Below, one piece after another: positions 36,764 through 44,292 of a stretch of 64,000 nt of DNA. The notes below the pieces were generated by a model. That model saw nothing but the letters and a program-made list of their open reading frames with translations. It did no database searches and had not been told where the DNA came from. This DNA comes from an uncultured Duncaniella sp. (GTDB lineage: Bacteria; Bacteroidota; Bacteroidia; Bacteroidales; Muribaculaceae). How positions within the stretch are numbered: the stretch's first letter is position 1; each line of letters begins with the position of its first letter. The stretch is taken from the NCBI GenBank assembly GCA_910578515.1, contig CAJTQR010000002.1, positions 310,001-374,000 of the forward strand. The letters are read 5' to 3'. Made by a program: the position numbers and the translations under genes.

Positions 36764-36890
36764 ATTATTATGTTGGATTTAATCGATTTGGTTTGGTTCG
36801 GGCAATATATACCCGGGGCAAACCGAACCTCTATATATAAACCACCGAAAAGAAAACTGCCAACGAGAAAAAGGCTGGCAAGAAGAAAAA

Positions 36891-37889
36891 TCAATTGTTC
36901 TTGTTGATTAGATTGACAACGACCTTTACCATCGTGTCTTTCTCCTCGGTACGGCTTTCGGCAATCATGAGAGTAAGGGCCACGAGGGTGTTGTCGGCGA
37001 TGCGTTTGGTGCCATCTTCGTTGTAGAGGATGCCGTTGCCATTGAGAAACCATAGGAAAAGCGTGGCGGCAATGCGTTTGTTGCCGTCGCTGAATGAATG
37101 GTTCTTCGTGACGAGATAGAGAAGCATGGCTGCTTTCTCCTCGACTGATGGGTAAAGGTCTATGCAGCCGAAAGTCTGATAAATCTGACCGATGGAGCTT
37201 TTGAAGGAGTCGTCTTTCTCATTGCCAAACAATGTGCTGCCGCCAAACTTCTCATGAAGTTCGCGAATAACCTCCATTGCGTTTTCGTATGTGGCGTGGA
37301 ATTCTTCTTTTTTCGTTGTTTCCTCTATCTTCAGTTCCTGATAGTCGTATCGGTCGAGGGTGTCGAGCGCATAAGTATAGTCCACAACGACATCAAGAAG
37401 TGAGCGGCTATCCTCAGTCAGTTTTTCCTGATTCTGTATAGTCCGGCCAAGCACTTTCACCAACTGGCTCAGTTCATCATATTTCTGTGCTGCAATTCGC
37501 TCGTTGACTGCATAGCCTTGGAGAAGGTATTGCTTTAATATCTTATTAGCCCAGATGCGGAACTGAGTACCGCGTTTCGATTTGACGCGATAGCCCACTG
37601 AGATGATGACATCAAGGTTGTAGAGCGCTGTAATGTATTGTTGGTCACCATCATTACCCACATGTGCAAAATTTGCACATGTGGTCTCTCGCTCAAGTTC
37701 TCCCTCCTTGAAGATGTTGTTTATGTGGCGTCCGATGACAGTTCTGTCTTTCTGGAACAGTTCTGCCATCTGTGCTTGTGATAGCCACACGGTTTCATCC
37801 TGAAATTTAACGTCTATGCTGGTCTCGCCATCGTTGGTCTGATATATGACGATGCTGTTGGTCGGTTCAATATTGTTCTCCATATGCAA
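36891..37889 (-). CDS. RhuM-Doc (Fic-fold) fusion protein
   Basis: 332 residues. The first 150 or so are a RhuM-type domain (VWLSQAQMAELFQKDRTVI, a helix-turn-helix-like start, then YNLDVIISVGYRVKSKRGTQFRIWANKILKQYL cut across 90-122). The last 130 carry a Fic/Doc fold with the active loop H264-SFSDGN-K271-R272, closer to Doc (HxFxxxNKR) than to AMPylating Fic (HPFxxGNGR). Doc proteins phosphorylate EF-Tu; this may be a toxin whose partner domain is fused in cis. ATG at 37883 is an equally good start. It lies 44 bases after the integrase stop. A second, broken RhuM gene is at 54.9-55.4 kb. Confidence 0.85.
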   Translation of the reverse strand: MHMENNIEPTNSIVIYQTNDGETSIDVKFQDETVWLSQAQMAELFQKDRTVIGRHINNIFKEGELERETTCANFAHVGNDGDQQYITALYNLDVIISVGYRVKSKRGTQFRIWANKILKQYLLQGYAVNERIAAQKYDELSQLVKVLGRTIQNQEKLTEDSRSLLDVVVDYTYALDTLDRYDYQELKIEETTKKEEFHATYENAMEVIRELHEKFGGSTLFGNEKDDSFKSSIGQIYQTFGCIDLYPSVEEKAAMLLYLVTKNHSFSDGNKRIAATLFLWFLNGNGILYNEDGTKRIADNTLVALTLMIAESRTEEKDTMVKVVVNLINKNN

Positions 37890-37933
37890 ATTTACTAAAT
37901 TTATTTGGATTGTCGGGCATACTACCCAATATA

Positions 37934-39370
37934 TCAGAAGATTTCGCCCTTGTTGGCGTTGACGATTGCGTCTATCTCATCGGCGATTTCGTCAGAGGAT
38001 AGTTTGATATAGTCCATGAAGGTCTTTTGGGTTTTGTGACCGCTAACGTGCATCATCTGGACTATTGTGAATTTGTGGGAGAGGTACATATTGGTTATGC
38101 CGCTGCGACGGGCAGTGTGGGTCGTGACGCTTTGGGCGCGGGTCACCAACGCTTCTCCCTTGTCGTTCATCTCGAAGTCCATCTTACCCTGCTTGACATT
38201 GTTGCGCTGCTTCATCGTCAGCTTGGTCGGAATCTTAACTGCCAATGAGGGAACCGAGGCGGAGAGGTCTGTCAGGATTTCCTTGATGTAACGGTTGATG
38301 ATGACATCAATCACTGACGGCAGTTTGTAATTGTACTTCTCGCAGATGGCCTGTAGATTCGGATTCATGATTGGGATCTTCACCTCGGTACGGGTCTTCT
38401 GCTGGACAAGACGGATAATGGGTGTCCCTTTGGCTGTTGTAGTGAAACTTTCGGGTGAAATGTTGGAATAATCGCTGACGCGCTGACAGGTGTAACATCC
38501 GACAAGAAAAATATCGCGAACCTGCTCCTTTAATCCGGTCAATGGCATCTCATAGAGAGCCTGCAACTCAGCGGCAGTGAGATAGATTTCTACAACCTTA
38601 TCCGACTCCTCGATTTTTCTCTTGGAGAAACACATCATCGCACGGTCGTTGTTATGGTAGCCGTCGGCATAGGCATAGCCCACAATGGCACGAAACGACA
38701 CGATATATTTGTTGATGGAAGTGACCATGTAGCCGTTCTTTACCAGATAGTCAGTAAATTTGGCTACGAGAGCGCGGTCGATGTCGCTCCATGTAAGACG
38801 ATGCTTCTTGTCAAAGCCCCCATAGAGCTTCCGGAAACTGCTCCAAGCCTTGACGCTCCCCGGAGTGTAAGGGGCATTGCCGTTAAGACGCTTGCCGGAT
38901 TTGATATTATTGACAAAGGCATCAAGATAATTCCAGATGTTGGCACGGGCTTCATCTGCGGCCTTTTTCTCGGCGGCTTCCTGCTCAGCGCGTTCACGCT
39001 CCTCTTTTTGTTGCGCTTCAATCTCCGCCTCACGCTGTCGACGCAAGATTTCCGACTTGTCGGGTTTCGCGATGGCGAGAATTTCTGATTTAATCTTTTC
39101 ACGGTCGAATTCCGGCGCATCCATCTCGCGTTTCAGCATAATCTCAATTCTGCCGAGCATATCATGCAGTTTGGGATATTCCTTACGATGACGTGCGAGA
39201 GCATCCTCACTCGACACTGCCGTTTTCCATTCCGGCACACCCACGCGGAGGTGAGAGGTGAATTGCACATCAATTTTGCGCACCGGGTCCTGCACCCTCA
39301 CAAACAGGGTGGCCTTATCCTTGTCTTTGTCTTTTGCCAGAGTATAGAATCTGGAGAGAGTCTTTGCCAT
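37934..39370 (-). CDS. Tyrosine-type integrase of the element
   Basis: 478 residues. N-terminal arm-binding domain (about 1-100), long charged coiled coil (about 105-150, many E/K/A/R), SAM-like core-binding domain (about 160-260) and catalytic domain with the Arg in YTCQRVSDY, His418-x-x-Arg421, Gly444-His445 and the nucleophile Tyr454 (FMDYIKLS). It should recombine the tRNA-Phe 3' end with the element. The coiled-coil insertion makes it longer than the usual 400-410 residues. A -7 box on the minus strand (TAACTTTG at 39489-39496) and arm-type sites at 39512-39532 lie just upstream, so it may control its own expression. Confidence 0.94.
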   Translation of the reverse strand: MAKTLSRFYTLAKDKDKDKATLFVRVQDPVRKIDVQFTSHLRVGVPEWKTAVSSEDALARHRKEYPKLHDMLGRIEIMLKREMDAPEFDREKIKSEILAIAKPDKSEILRRQREAEIEAQQKEERERAEQEAAEKKAADEARANIWNYLDAFVNNIKSGKRLNGNAPYTPGSVKAWSSFRKLYGGFDKKHRLTWSDIDRALVAKFTDYLVKNGYMVTSINKYIVSFRAIVGYAYADGYHNNDRAMMCFSKRKIEESDKVVEIYLTAAELQALYEMPLTGLKEQVRDIFLVGCYTCQRVSDYSNISPESFTTTAKGTPIIRLVQQKTRTEVKIPIMNPNLQAICEKYNYKLPSVIDVIINRYIKEILTDLSASVPSLAVKIPTKLTMKQRNNVKQGKMDFEMNDKGEALVTRAQSVTTHTARRSGITNMYLSHKFTIVQMMHVSGHKTQKTFMDYIKLSSDEIADEIDAIVNANKGEIF

Positions 39371-39411
39371 AATTCAAAGTGTTTTATGTCCGTTCAGAAC
39401 CGAAAGGAAAA

Positions 39412-39532
39412 GTTACCTATCCACATTCGGAAGTTACCTATGGGAGGCATGGTTCGGGTTCCAAAACAGACGGTTTGATTTCCGGATACAAAGTTAGGAA
39501 ACTTTTCCGAAGTTCCCTATAAAGTTCCCTAT
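39412..39532. repeat. Right arm-type integrase sites (four copies)
   Basis: GTTACCTAT at 39412-39420 and 39433-39441; GTTCCCTAT at 39512-39520 and 39524-39532. The last two have the same 12-base spacing as the left-end pair. They bracket the integrase promoter. Confidence 0.6.
39489..39496 (-). promoter_or_regulatory. -7 box of the integrase promoter
   Basis: TAACTTTG on the minus strand, 119 bases before the integrase ATG. The expected -33 region falls inside the arm-type repeats at 39512-39532. Confidence 0.55.
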
Positions 39533-39653
39533 AAATTTTAGACTTTAACATATCCACGCGAATTCAATACAATCTAATTGCATTGATACATAATTTGATA
39601 CGTTTATTTGAGATTTAGACTGATTCATTATAATTCACTAAAAATGGTGCTGA

Positions 39654-39662
39654 TGGCACCAC
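39654..39662 (+). other. Right attachment core (attR)
   Basis: TGGCACCAC, a copy of the tRNA-Phe 3' end, directly before a hairpin terminator as would follow the original tRNA gene. The match to the left end is only 9 bp exact, 13 of 15 with gaps allowed in identity. Confidence 0.6.
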
Positions 39663-39664
39663 AG

Positions 39665-39699
39665 AAGACCGCTAATTCTCAATGAGTTAGCGGTCTTTC
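39665..39699 (+). terminator. Hairpin after the right junction, probable original tRNA-Phe terminator
   Basis: 11-bp perfect stem AAGACCGCTAA / TTAGCGGTCTT followed by TCTTTC. With the tRNA-end copy at 39654 it mirrors the tRNA-terminator arrangement of the left end. From here to the DJ-1 gene at 40171 no gene is seen. Confidence 0.65.
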
Positions 39700-39995
39700 T
39701 TTCATCCATACCCCTCCGAGTCACCACAAAAGTCACCACGCCCACCGTAAACTACTGAAATATTGACGATTATGCGTGTCGTAGTGTATGCATATCTATT
39801 TGGGTATATATGTAAGATATTGATTATCAGCTCAAATTGGAGTGCCATTCATAGTCATTCACCATCATTCAATCCCACACCACAGCCTCGCAACCCCAAA
39901 CTTTAACCATAATCCTGCGATGAATCTTTGGTGACCTCAACCGAAAATCAGCTGTGGCTCTACTCATATCTGTTAAAAACCTCAAAAAAATTTTG

Positions 39996-40031
39996 TACCT
40001 TTACATTTGGATAGGCGAAGGTCTATCCAAA
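39996..40031 (+). promoter_or_regulatory. Promoter-like box and inverted repeat before the first DJ-1 gene
   Basis: TACCTTTA at 39996-40003 (seven of eight to the -7 consensus) is followed by a perfect 9-bp inverted repeat TTTGGATAG (40006-40014) / CTATCCAAA (40023-40031) at the expected transcription start. The half-site CTATCCAAA recurs at the promoter of the second DJ-1 gene (43357). Confidence 0.55.
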
Positions 40032-40170
40032 CATTTGGGAAATAAGAAGCGGTATGTGCTCTTGGGAGCCGATGACCTACGACCTTCGACTTTGAATGTT
40101 GCATTGGCAGTCCGCGCTTCTGCATTCTAAAAACAAGACTACTTGTACAATGGGTATAATTAAATAAACT

Positions 40171-40776
40171 ATGAGTAAAGAAATCTTATATATCCTGCTT
40201 CCGGATTTTGCGGAGCATGAGATGGTCTATCTTGCTGAGGTAGTTGCTTCCGATGAGTATGCACTGAAAGAAAATCCGAAATATGTCAACAAGTTTGTAG
40301 CACCGACAATGGACCCGGTCAAATCAATCGGAGGTTTCCGTCTGTTGCCCGACTATTCATTCGATACGATGCCCGAAGACTACGCCGCTCTTGTTCTTGT
40401 TGGCGGTTTCGGATGGACCACACCCATTGCCGACAAAGTTGTGTCCATAGTTAAGCATGCTATCGAAAAAGGAAAAATTGTCGGAGCCATCTGCAACGCC
40501 GCTTCTTTCATGGCGAAGCACGGTTTCCTCAATAATATCAAGCACACCGGCAACGGAATTGAGCAGTTGAGTATCTGGGGCGGAGAAAACTACACTAACC
40601 CCGACGGATATGTCAATGCACAAGCTGTCTCGGATGCCAACATTGTGACTGCCAATGGTTCGGCTACACTTGAATTTGCCAAGGAATTGTTGCTGCTCCT
40701 TGAAAACGACACCCCTGAGCGAATCGAGATGTACTATCAGTTCAACAAGCAGGGTTTCTGCGAATTATTCAAATAA
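40171..40776 (+). CDS. DJ-1/PfpI-family protein
   Basis: 201 residues, class I glutamine-amidotransferase-like fold. The nucleophile elbow is VGAICNAASF with Cys108, and Glu16 (PDFAEHE) is placed to pair with it, as in DJ-1/YajL/PfpI proteins that act on oxidised or glycated targets. Full length for the family. First gene of a set with a small membrane protein, YciI, a tautomerase, an acyltransferase and a reductase, all on the plus strand with short gaps, behind a possible operator at 40006-40031. Confidence 0.9.
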   Translation: MSKEILYILLPDFAEHEMVYLAEVVASDEYALKENPKYVNKFVAPTMDPVKSIGGFRLLPDYSFDTMPEDYAALVLVGGFGWTTPIADKVVSIVKHAIEKGKIVGAICNAASFMAKHGFLNNIKHTGNGIEQLSIWGGENYTNPDGYVNAQAVSDANIVTANGSATLEFAKELLLLLENDTPERIEMYYQFNKQGFCELFK

Positions 40777-40780
40777 AGTG

Positions 40781-40960
40781 ATGAATACACTACGGTTTTA
40801 TCGGATAATGCAGTATCTATTTGCTGCGATTGCAATAATAGCGTTTATACGGGCGTGTTTCGATGCCTTCAATTCTCTCGCACCATTGTCGTGTGTAGCG
40901 ACAGCATCAGCCGCATCTGTCATATTCGGTCGCAGAGTGCGCCAACTGACCGAAAAATAA
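40781..40960 (+). CDS. Small membrane protein, unknown
   Basis: 59 residues (MNTLRFYRIMQYLFAAIAII...), four bases after the DJ-1 stop. One or two hydrophobic helices (about 10-28 and 34-48) and a basic tail RRVRQLTEK are visible. I do not recognise it. The ATG at 40781 is chosen because the longer upstream frame overlaps the DJ-1 gene. Its tight spacing between DJ-1 and YciI supports it as a real gene. Confidence 0.6.
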   Translation: MNTLRFYRIMQYLFAAIAIIAFIRACFDAFNSLAPLSCVATASAASVIFGRRVRQLTEK

Positions 40961-40976
40961 TTCAAAAGATTGAACC

Positions 40977-41264
40977 ATGTTCATAGCGATTCTTTCATAC
41001 AAGAAACCTCTGAGTGAGGTTGACAAATATCTTCAGGCTCACCGCGATTATCTTGCCGAGCATTATGCCGCCGGTGATTTCATCGCATCGGGACCGCAGA
41101 ATCCGCGCATCGGTGGTGTGATAATGATAAAAGCCGCCGACCGCGAGGCTGTCAATGCCATTATCTCGCAAGACCCGTTCAATATCAATGGCATCGCCGA
41201 CTATCAAATAGTAGAATTTACACCTACAATGTTCTGCGATGAGTCTTTACAAACACTCCTGTAA
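40977..41264 (+). CDS. YciI-like protein
   Basis: 95 residues, ferredoxin-like fold. MFIAILSYKKPLSEVDKYL and the HRDYLAEHYAAGDFIASGPQ segment with its His-Asp pair are YciI motifs. Family members are small homodimers suspected of detoxification or lyase activity; the function is unproved. It ends three bases before the tautomerase ATG. Confidence 0.9.
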   Translation: MFIAILSYKKPLSEVDKYLQAHRDYLAEHYAAGDFIASGPQNPRIGGVIMIKAADREAVNAIISQDPFNINGIADYQIVEFTPTMFCDESLQTLL

Positions 41265-41267
41265 GCC

Positions 41268-41468
41268 ATGCCATACATATCCATTGAAAGCGGGAAATTA
41301 ACCGCTGAGCAAAAGAAAGAACTTATAGAACGCCTCACAGCGACAGCCGCAGAGATAACACATATCCCGGAACAGTTCTTTACTGTAACCATCAAAGAAA
41401 TCCCCGATGAAAATTTCGGCATCGGCGGCAAATCCATTGACGAAATAAAACGTAATTACAAGCGATGA
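41268..41468 (+). CDS. 4-oxalocrotonate tautomerase-family protein
   Basis: 66 residues. The mature N-terminus would be Pro2 (PYISIESGKLTAEQKKELI), the catalytic base of the tautomerase superfamily, and the size is that of the small 4-OT type, active as a hexamer or trimer of dimers. Target unknown; keto-enol isomerisation of an aromatic or electrophilic breakdown product is the usual role. Its stop overlaps the acyltransferase ATG (ATGA). Confidence 0.9.
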   Translation: MPYISIESGKLTAEQKKELIERLTATAAEITHIPEQFFTVTIKEIPDENFGIGGKSIDEIKRNYKR

Positions 41469-42100
41469 ATCCCAATCCCAACATAATATATCCGAGAACC
41501 GGCGATACTCAAACGGTATATCTAAAGTCGGTAATCACAAAACCGACCATCGAAGTAGGAGATTTCACAATCTATAATGATTTTGTGAATAATCCGCGCG
41601 ACTTTGAGAAGAACAATGTGCTGTACCATTATCCGATAAATCACGACAGATTGACTATCGGAAAATTTTGCTCGATAGCGTGCGGCGCAAAGTTTGTCTT
41701 CAACTGTGTCAATCATACACTTAAATCACTCTCGACATACACATTCCCTCTCTTTTTTGAGGAATGGAATTTGCCTAAATCCGAAGTTGCCACTGCATGG
41801 GACAACAAGGGAGATATTGTCATCGGCAATGATGTATGGATTGGTTACGATGCTGTTATCATGGCCGGAGTACGCATAGGCGACGGCGCAATTATCGGCA
41901 CACGGGCGGTTGTAACAAAAGATGTCGAGCCATATTCGATTGTCGGAGGTGTTCCGGCAAAAGAAATCCGCAAACGGTTTGCTCCTGATGTCGTGGCTAA
42001 ATTACTGGAATTGAAATGGTGGAACTGGTCATCAGAGAAGATAAAGAATCATATAGCGGCTATTCAAAGCGGAAATATTGATGAATTATTGAATATCTAA
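41465..42100 (+). CDS. CatB/Vat-type hexapeptide-repeat acyltransferase
   Basis: 211 residues with a left-handed beta helix (IGNDVWIGYDAVIMAGVRIG, GDGAIIGTRAVVTKDV) and the extended loop FCSIACGAKFVFNCVNHTL carrying the catalytic His, as in xenobiotic acetyltransferases (chloramphenicol CatB, streptogramin Vat). Acetyl-CoA is the expected donor. Whether it gives drug resistance cannot be judged. It overlaps the tautomerase by four bases and is 17 bases from the reductase. Confidence 0.9.
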   Translation: MNPNPNIIYPRTGDTQTVYLKSVITKPTIEVGDFTIYNDFVNNPRDFEKNNVLYHYPINHDRLTIGKFCSIACGAKFVFNCVNHTLKSLSTYTFPLFFEEWNLPKSEVATAWDNKGDIVIGNDVWIGYDAVIMAGVRIGDGAIIGTRAVVTKDVEPYSIVGGVPAKEIRKRFAPDVVAKLLELKWWNWSSEKIKNHIAAIQSGNIDELLNI

Positions 42101-42117
42101 TTCGCTTTTATAGAAAA

Positions 42118-42690
42118 ATGAAAGTTGTAGGCATAAGTGGTAGCTCTCGTAAGAACGGCAATACCGCAATCATAATCAAAACGATTTTTGAGGAATTGAG
42201 TAAGGTTGGTATTGAAACGGAAGTTATTCAGTTGGCGGATATTGATATTCAGCCGTGTCGCGCTTGTTTCGCTTGCAAGGGCAAGAAAAACTGCGTTTTC
42301 AGAGGTGATGGGTTCAACGATGTGTTTAACCGCATGGTTGAAGCAGATGGCATTATACTTGGCTCTCCGGTGTATTCCGCTGACGTATCGTCAAAAATGA
42401 AAGCCTTTCTTGACCGTGGAGGTGTTGTGGTTGCTACCAATTCCGGATTGTTGAAGCATAAGTTAGGTGCTTCCGTTGCCGCTGTACGCCGTGCAGGTGG
42501 TATGACAGCCGTAGATACGATGAATCATTTTATGCTTAACAAGGAGATGATAGTGGTTGGCTCTACATACTGGAATATGGTTTATGGTAGAGAGATTGGC
42601 GACGTCATGAATGACGAGGAAGGAATCGCAAACATGCGTAACCTCGGACAAAATATGGCTTGGTTGCTAAAACAGACAAGCAGAAAATGA
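42118..42690 (+). CDS. Flavodoxin-family NAD(P)H-dependent oxidoreductase
   Basis: 190 residues. FMN phosphate loop GSSRKNGNT at about 6-14, then a cysteine cluster PCRACFACKGKKNC near 43-56 as in iron-sulfur-flavoprotein-like reductases, and the GSPVYSADVSSKMKAFLDR stretch. It may reduce quinones or other electrophiles. Last intact gene of the plus-strand set that begins with DJ-1; its TGA overlaps the ATG of a broken YdeI-type gene. Confidence 0.9.
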   Translation: MKVVGISGSSRKNGNTAIIIKTIFEELSKVGIETEVIQLADIDIQPCRACFACKGKKNCVFRGDGFNDVFNRMVEADGIILGSPVYSADVSSKMKAFLDRGGVVVATNSGLLKHKLGASVAAVRRAGGMTAVDTMNHFMLNKEMIVVGSTYWNMVYGREIGDVMNDEEGIANMRNLGQNMAWLLKQTSRK

Positions 42691-42903
42691 CTCCCACAAA
42701 TATCCTCAACATAAAAGACCGTGCCCAATTCCGGCAGTGGCTGATTGAGAATCATGCCACTGAGCGCGAGTGCTGGGTGGTTCCACAGGGTAAAATCAAA
42801 GCCTGAACTGTTCAACAGCCGCCTTCAAAAATTGATTGAGGCAAGTGCCCGAGGAGAAATGATAGGCGATTGGCACGACTGCGGCCGCCTGCTGGATTAT
42901 TGA
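42687..42903 (+). pseudogene. YdeI/OmpD-associated family gene remnant
   Basis: The start (MTPTNILNIKDRAQFRQWL, then NHATERECWV) is the N-terminus of YdeI-family proteins and stops at 42806; the bases just after encode the family's C-terminal end (RLQKLIEASARGEMIGDW ... GRLLDY) up to 42903. The 120 or so residues between are missing, so an internal deletion has joined the two ends. It overlaps the reductase stop (ATGA), showing it was once the next gene of that set. Confidence 0.7.
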
Positions 42904-43265
42904 CTATTTTTCAAATTGCGAGTTACGGTTTTCAAGTTCTGCTTGCCCCATTCGGAGAGTTGATTGAGTATTGGTATCAGTGATTTACCCAGTTCGGTGA
43001 GTTCATACTCAGTGCGTGGCGGCACTTCGGCATAGAGTATGCGCTTGACAAGCCCGACGGATTCAAGGGTCTTCAGATGTCCTGAAAGTACTTTTGGAGA
43101 TATGTCCGGAATGGCGCGTGACAATTCGTTGAACCTCATGACTCCGAACTCATCAAGAATGACGAGCAGGAGCATCGACCACTTGTTGGCGAAGTGAGCT
43201 ATCACGTTGCGCATGGGGCACGTTGCCACACACGAATATTTTTCTGAAATTTTTTCGGTCTTCAT
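42897..43265 (-). CDS. HxlR/DUF24-family transcriptional regulator
   Basis: 122 residues, winged helix. CPMRNVIAHFANKWSMLLLVI with RFNELSRAIPDISPKVLSGHLKTLE is the HxlR signature. Cys12 and Cys16 lie just before the first helix, where YodB/HypR/QsrR-type members carry the thiol that senses quinones or disulfide stress. It is divergent from the second DJ-1 gene; two facing promoters between them share an inverted arrangement, so it probably controls both. Confidence 0.92.
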   Translation of the reverse strand: MKTEKISEKYSCVATCPMRNVIAHFANKWSMLLLVILDEFGVMRFNELSRAIPDISPKVLSGHLKTLESVGLVKRILYAEVPPRTEYELTELGKSLIPILNQLSEWGKQNLKTVTRNLKNSQ

Positions 43266-43346
43266 CTCATTGATACTGACTAAAAGTGAGTTTGAAGTAA
43301 GCGGCTACTTTCAAAGTAACCTCTTGCGGAGCAATGTTTTGATGTA

Positions 43347-43392
43347 TAACTTTGCACTATCCAAAGGGTAGTTGTTATCCTTTGCAAAGTTA
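43347..43392. promoter_or_regulatory. Facing promoters between HxlR and DJ-1 genes
   Basis: TAACTTTG at 43347-43354 (plus, with TTG about 20 bases upstream) and CAAAGTTA at 43385-43392 (minus -7 box) face each other and form the ends of an imperfect inverted repeat (TAACTTTGCA-CTATCC / TTATCC-TTTGCAAAGTTA). CTATCCAAAGGGTAG at 43357-43371 lies between. Confidence 0.6.
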
Positions 43393-43403
43393 ACAAAAAC
43401 ATA

Positions 43404-44021
43404 ATGAATACTCCAATTATGACTGAAACCAGTATCAACATCCCGGCATCGGTTAAGCCTGATGGAATGGCTACGTTTGTAATGCTCGGAAACGGCTTTG
43501 ATGAGATTGAAGCCATCGCTCCTGTCGATGTAATGCGTCGTGCAGGTATGGAGGCTTACACCGTTTCAATGACGGAGAACCGCCTTGTAAGAGGTGCTAC
43601 CGGCAACAATATCGTAGCCGACATGACGGTTGCTGACCTTAATCCCTCGCAGATTGACTGGCTCGTATTTCCGGGCGCGGACAAAAGCGAAGCTGCCGTA
43701 AACCTTGACATAGAACTTCAGAACATCGTAACGGCTCATTGGGAGAATGGTGGCAAAATCGCTGCCATCTGTGCAGCTCCGGCCCTCGTCCTGGGTCCAC
43801 TCGGAATTATCTCCGGGATTCCGGCAACCGGTTATCCATTCCTGAAAGAGGAGTTTGAAAAGAACGGAGGTTTATATTCCAATGACAACGTGGTTGTCAC
43901 TGACCGTCTGATAACATCTAAAGGTCCCGGCACAACTCTCGAATTTGCCCTTGCTATAGTCCGAAAAGCAAAGGGTGAAGAAACCGAGAAAACCCTCCGC
44001 AATGGCATGGTAATTGCATAA
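43404..44021 (+). CDS. DJ-1/ThiJ-family protein
   Basis: 205 residues. After about 22 leading residues, ATFVMLGNGFDEIEAIAP begins the DJ-1 fold; the nucleophile elbow is IAAICAAPALVLGPLG with Cys123, and Glu34/Glu36 sit in the GFDEIE loop, as in the canonical DJ-1/YajL branch (different from the 40171 paralogue). Possible protein or metabolite deglycase/chaperone in thiol stress. ATG at 43419 is an alternative start. Divergent from an HxlR regulator. Confidence 0.92.
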   Translation: MNTPIMTETSINIPASVKPDGMATFVMLGNGFDEIEAIAPVDVMRRAGMEAYTVSMTENRLVRGATGNNIVADMTVADLNPSQIDWLVFPGADKSEAAVNLDIELQNIVTAHWENGGKIAAICAAPALVLGPLGIISGIPATGYPFLKEEFEKNGGLYSNDNVVVTDRLITSKGPGTTLEFALAIVRKAKGEETEKTLRNGMVIA

Positions 44022-44238
44022 TCATCTATCTCCGAAAGTTTCGGCATTGCCAAGTCTGGAGATTTGCTCAAACCGACACTTATGTGCAGATTCGTGGATA
44101 TTTGTCGGTGTAACTCATTAACACTCCATACGTTGCGCATACCCTCTCATTCGTAGAAGAAACGGATGAGGGAGCTTCTACTGCAAGACGTTAGACAATG
44201 TGGGAAAACGAGTGATTAGATATCAGAGTCTTAGCCGG

Positions 44239-44285
44239 GGTTGCTCCCAATTTTTCCGACACTGTCGGAAAAATTGGGAGCAACC
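44239..44285. repeat. 47-base perfect inverted repeat
   Basis: 23-bp arms (GGTTGCTCCC at the outer end, TTTTTCCGACA at the centre) around a single C, between the stops of two convergent genes. It could act as a bidirectional terminator or be a small element remnant. A second hairpin (CCCTC/GAGGG) lies at about 44144-44172. Confidence 0.8.
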
Positions 44286-44292
44286 GCCTCTG

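Larger units (their letters stand above)
25561..39662. mobile_element. Integrated mobilizable element in tRNA-Phe
   Basis: The element runs from the 3' end of tRNA-Phe to a 9-bp copy of that end (TGGCACCAC) at 39654. Content in order: frameshifted unknown gene, promoter-repeat region, helix-turn-helix protein, RepA-like ATPase, DUF3408 protein, oriT-like hairpin, MobC, relaxase, broken nuclease-methylase with specificity subunit, unknown nuclease-motif gene, RhuM-Doc fusion, tyrosine integrase. No type IV secretion genes are present, so transfer would need a helper element. Arm-type repeats GTT(A/C)CCTAT sit just inside both ends. The stretch at 32.0-36.8 kb is visibly richer in A and T than the backbone, suggesting later cargo insertion. 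Confidence 0.85.

Noticed and set aside
37887..37894. TAAATTTG on the minus strand as the RhuM-Doc promoter
   Set aside because: It fits the -7 consensus but would place the transcript start at or after the start codon, and no -33 box is found.
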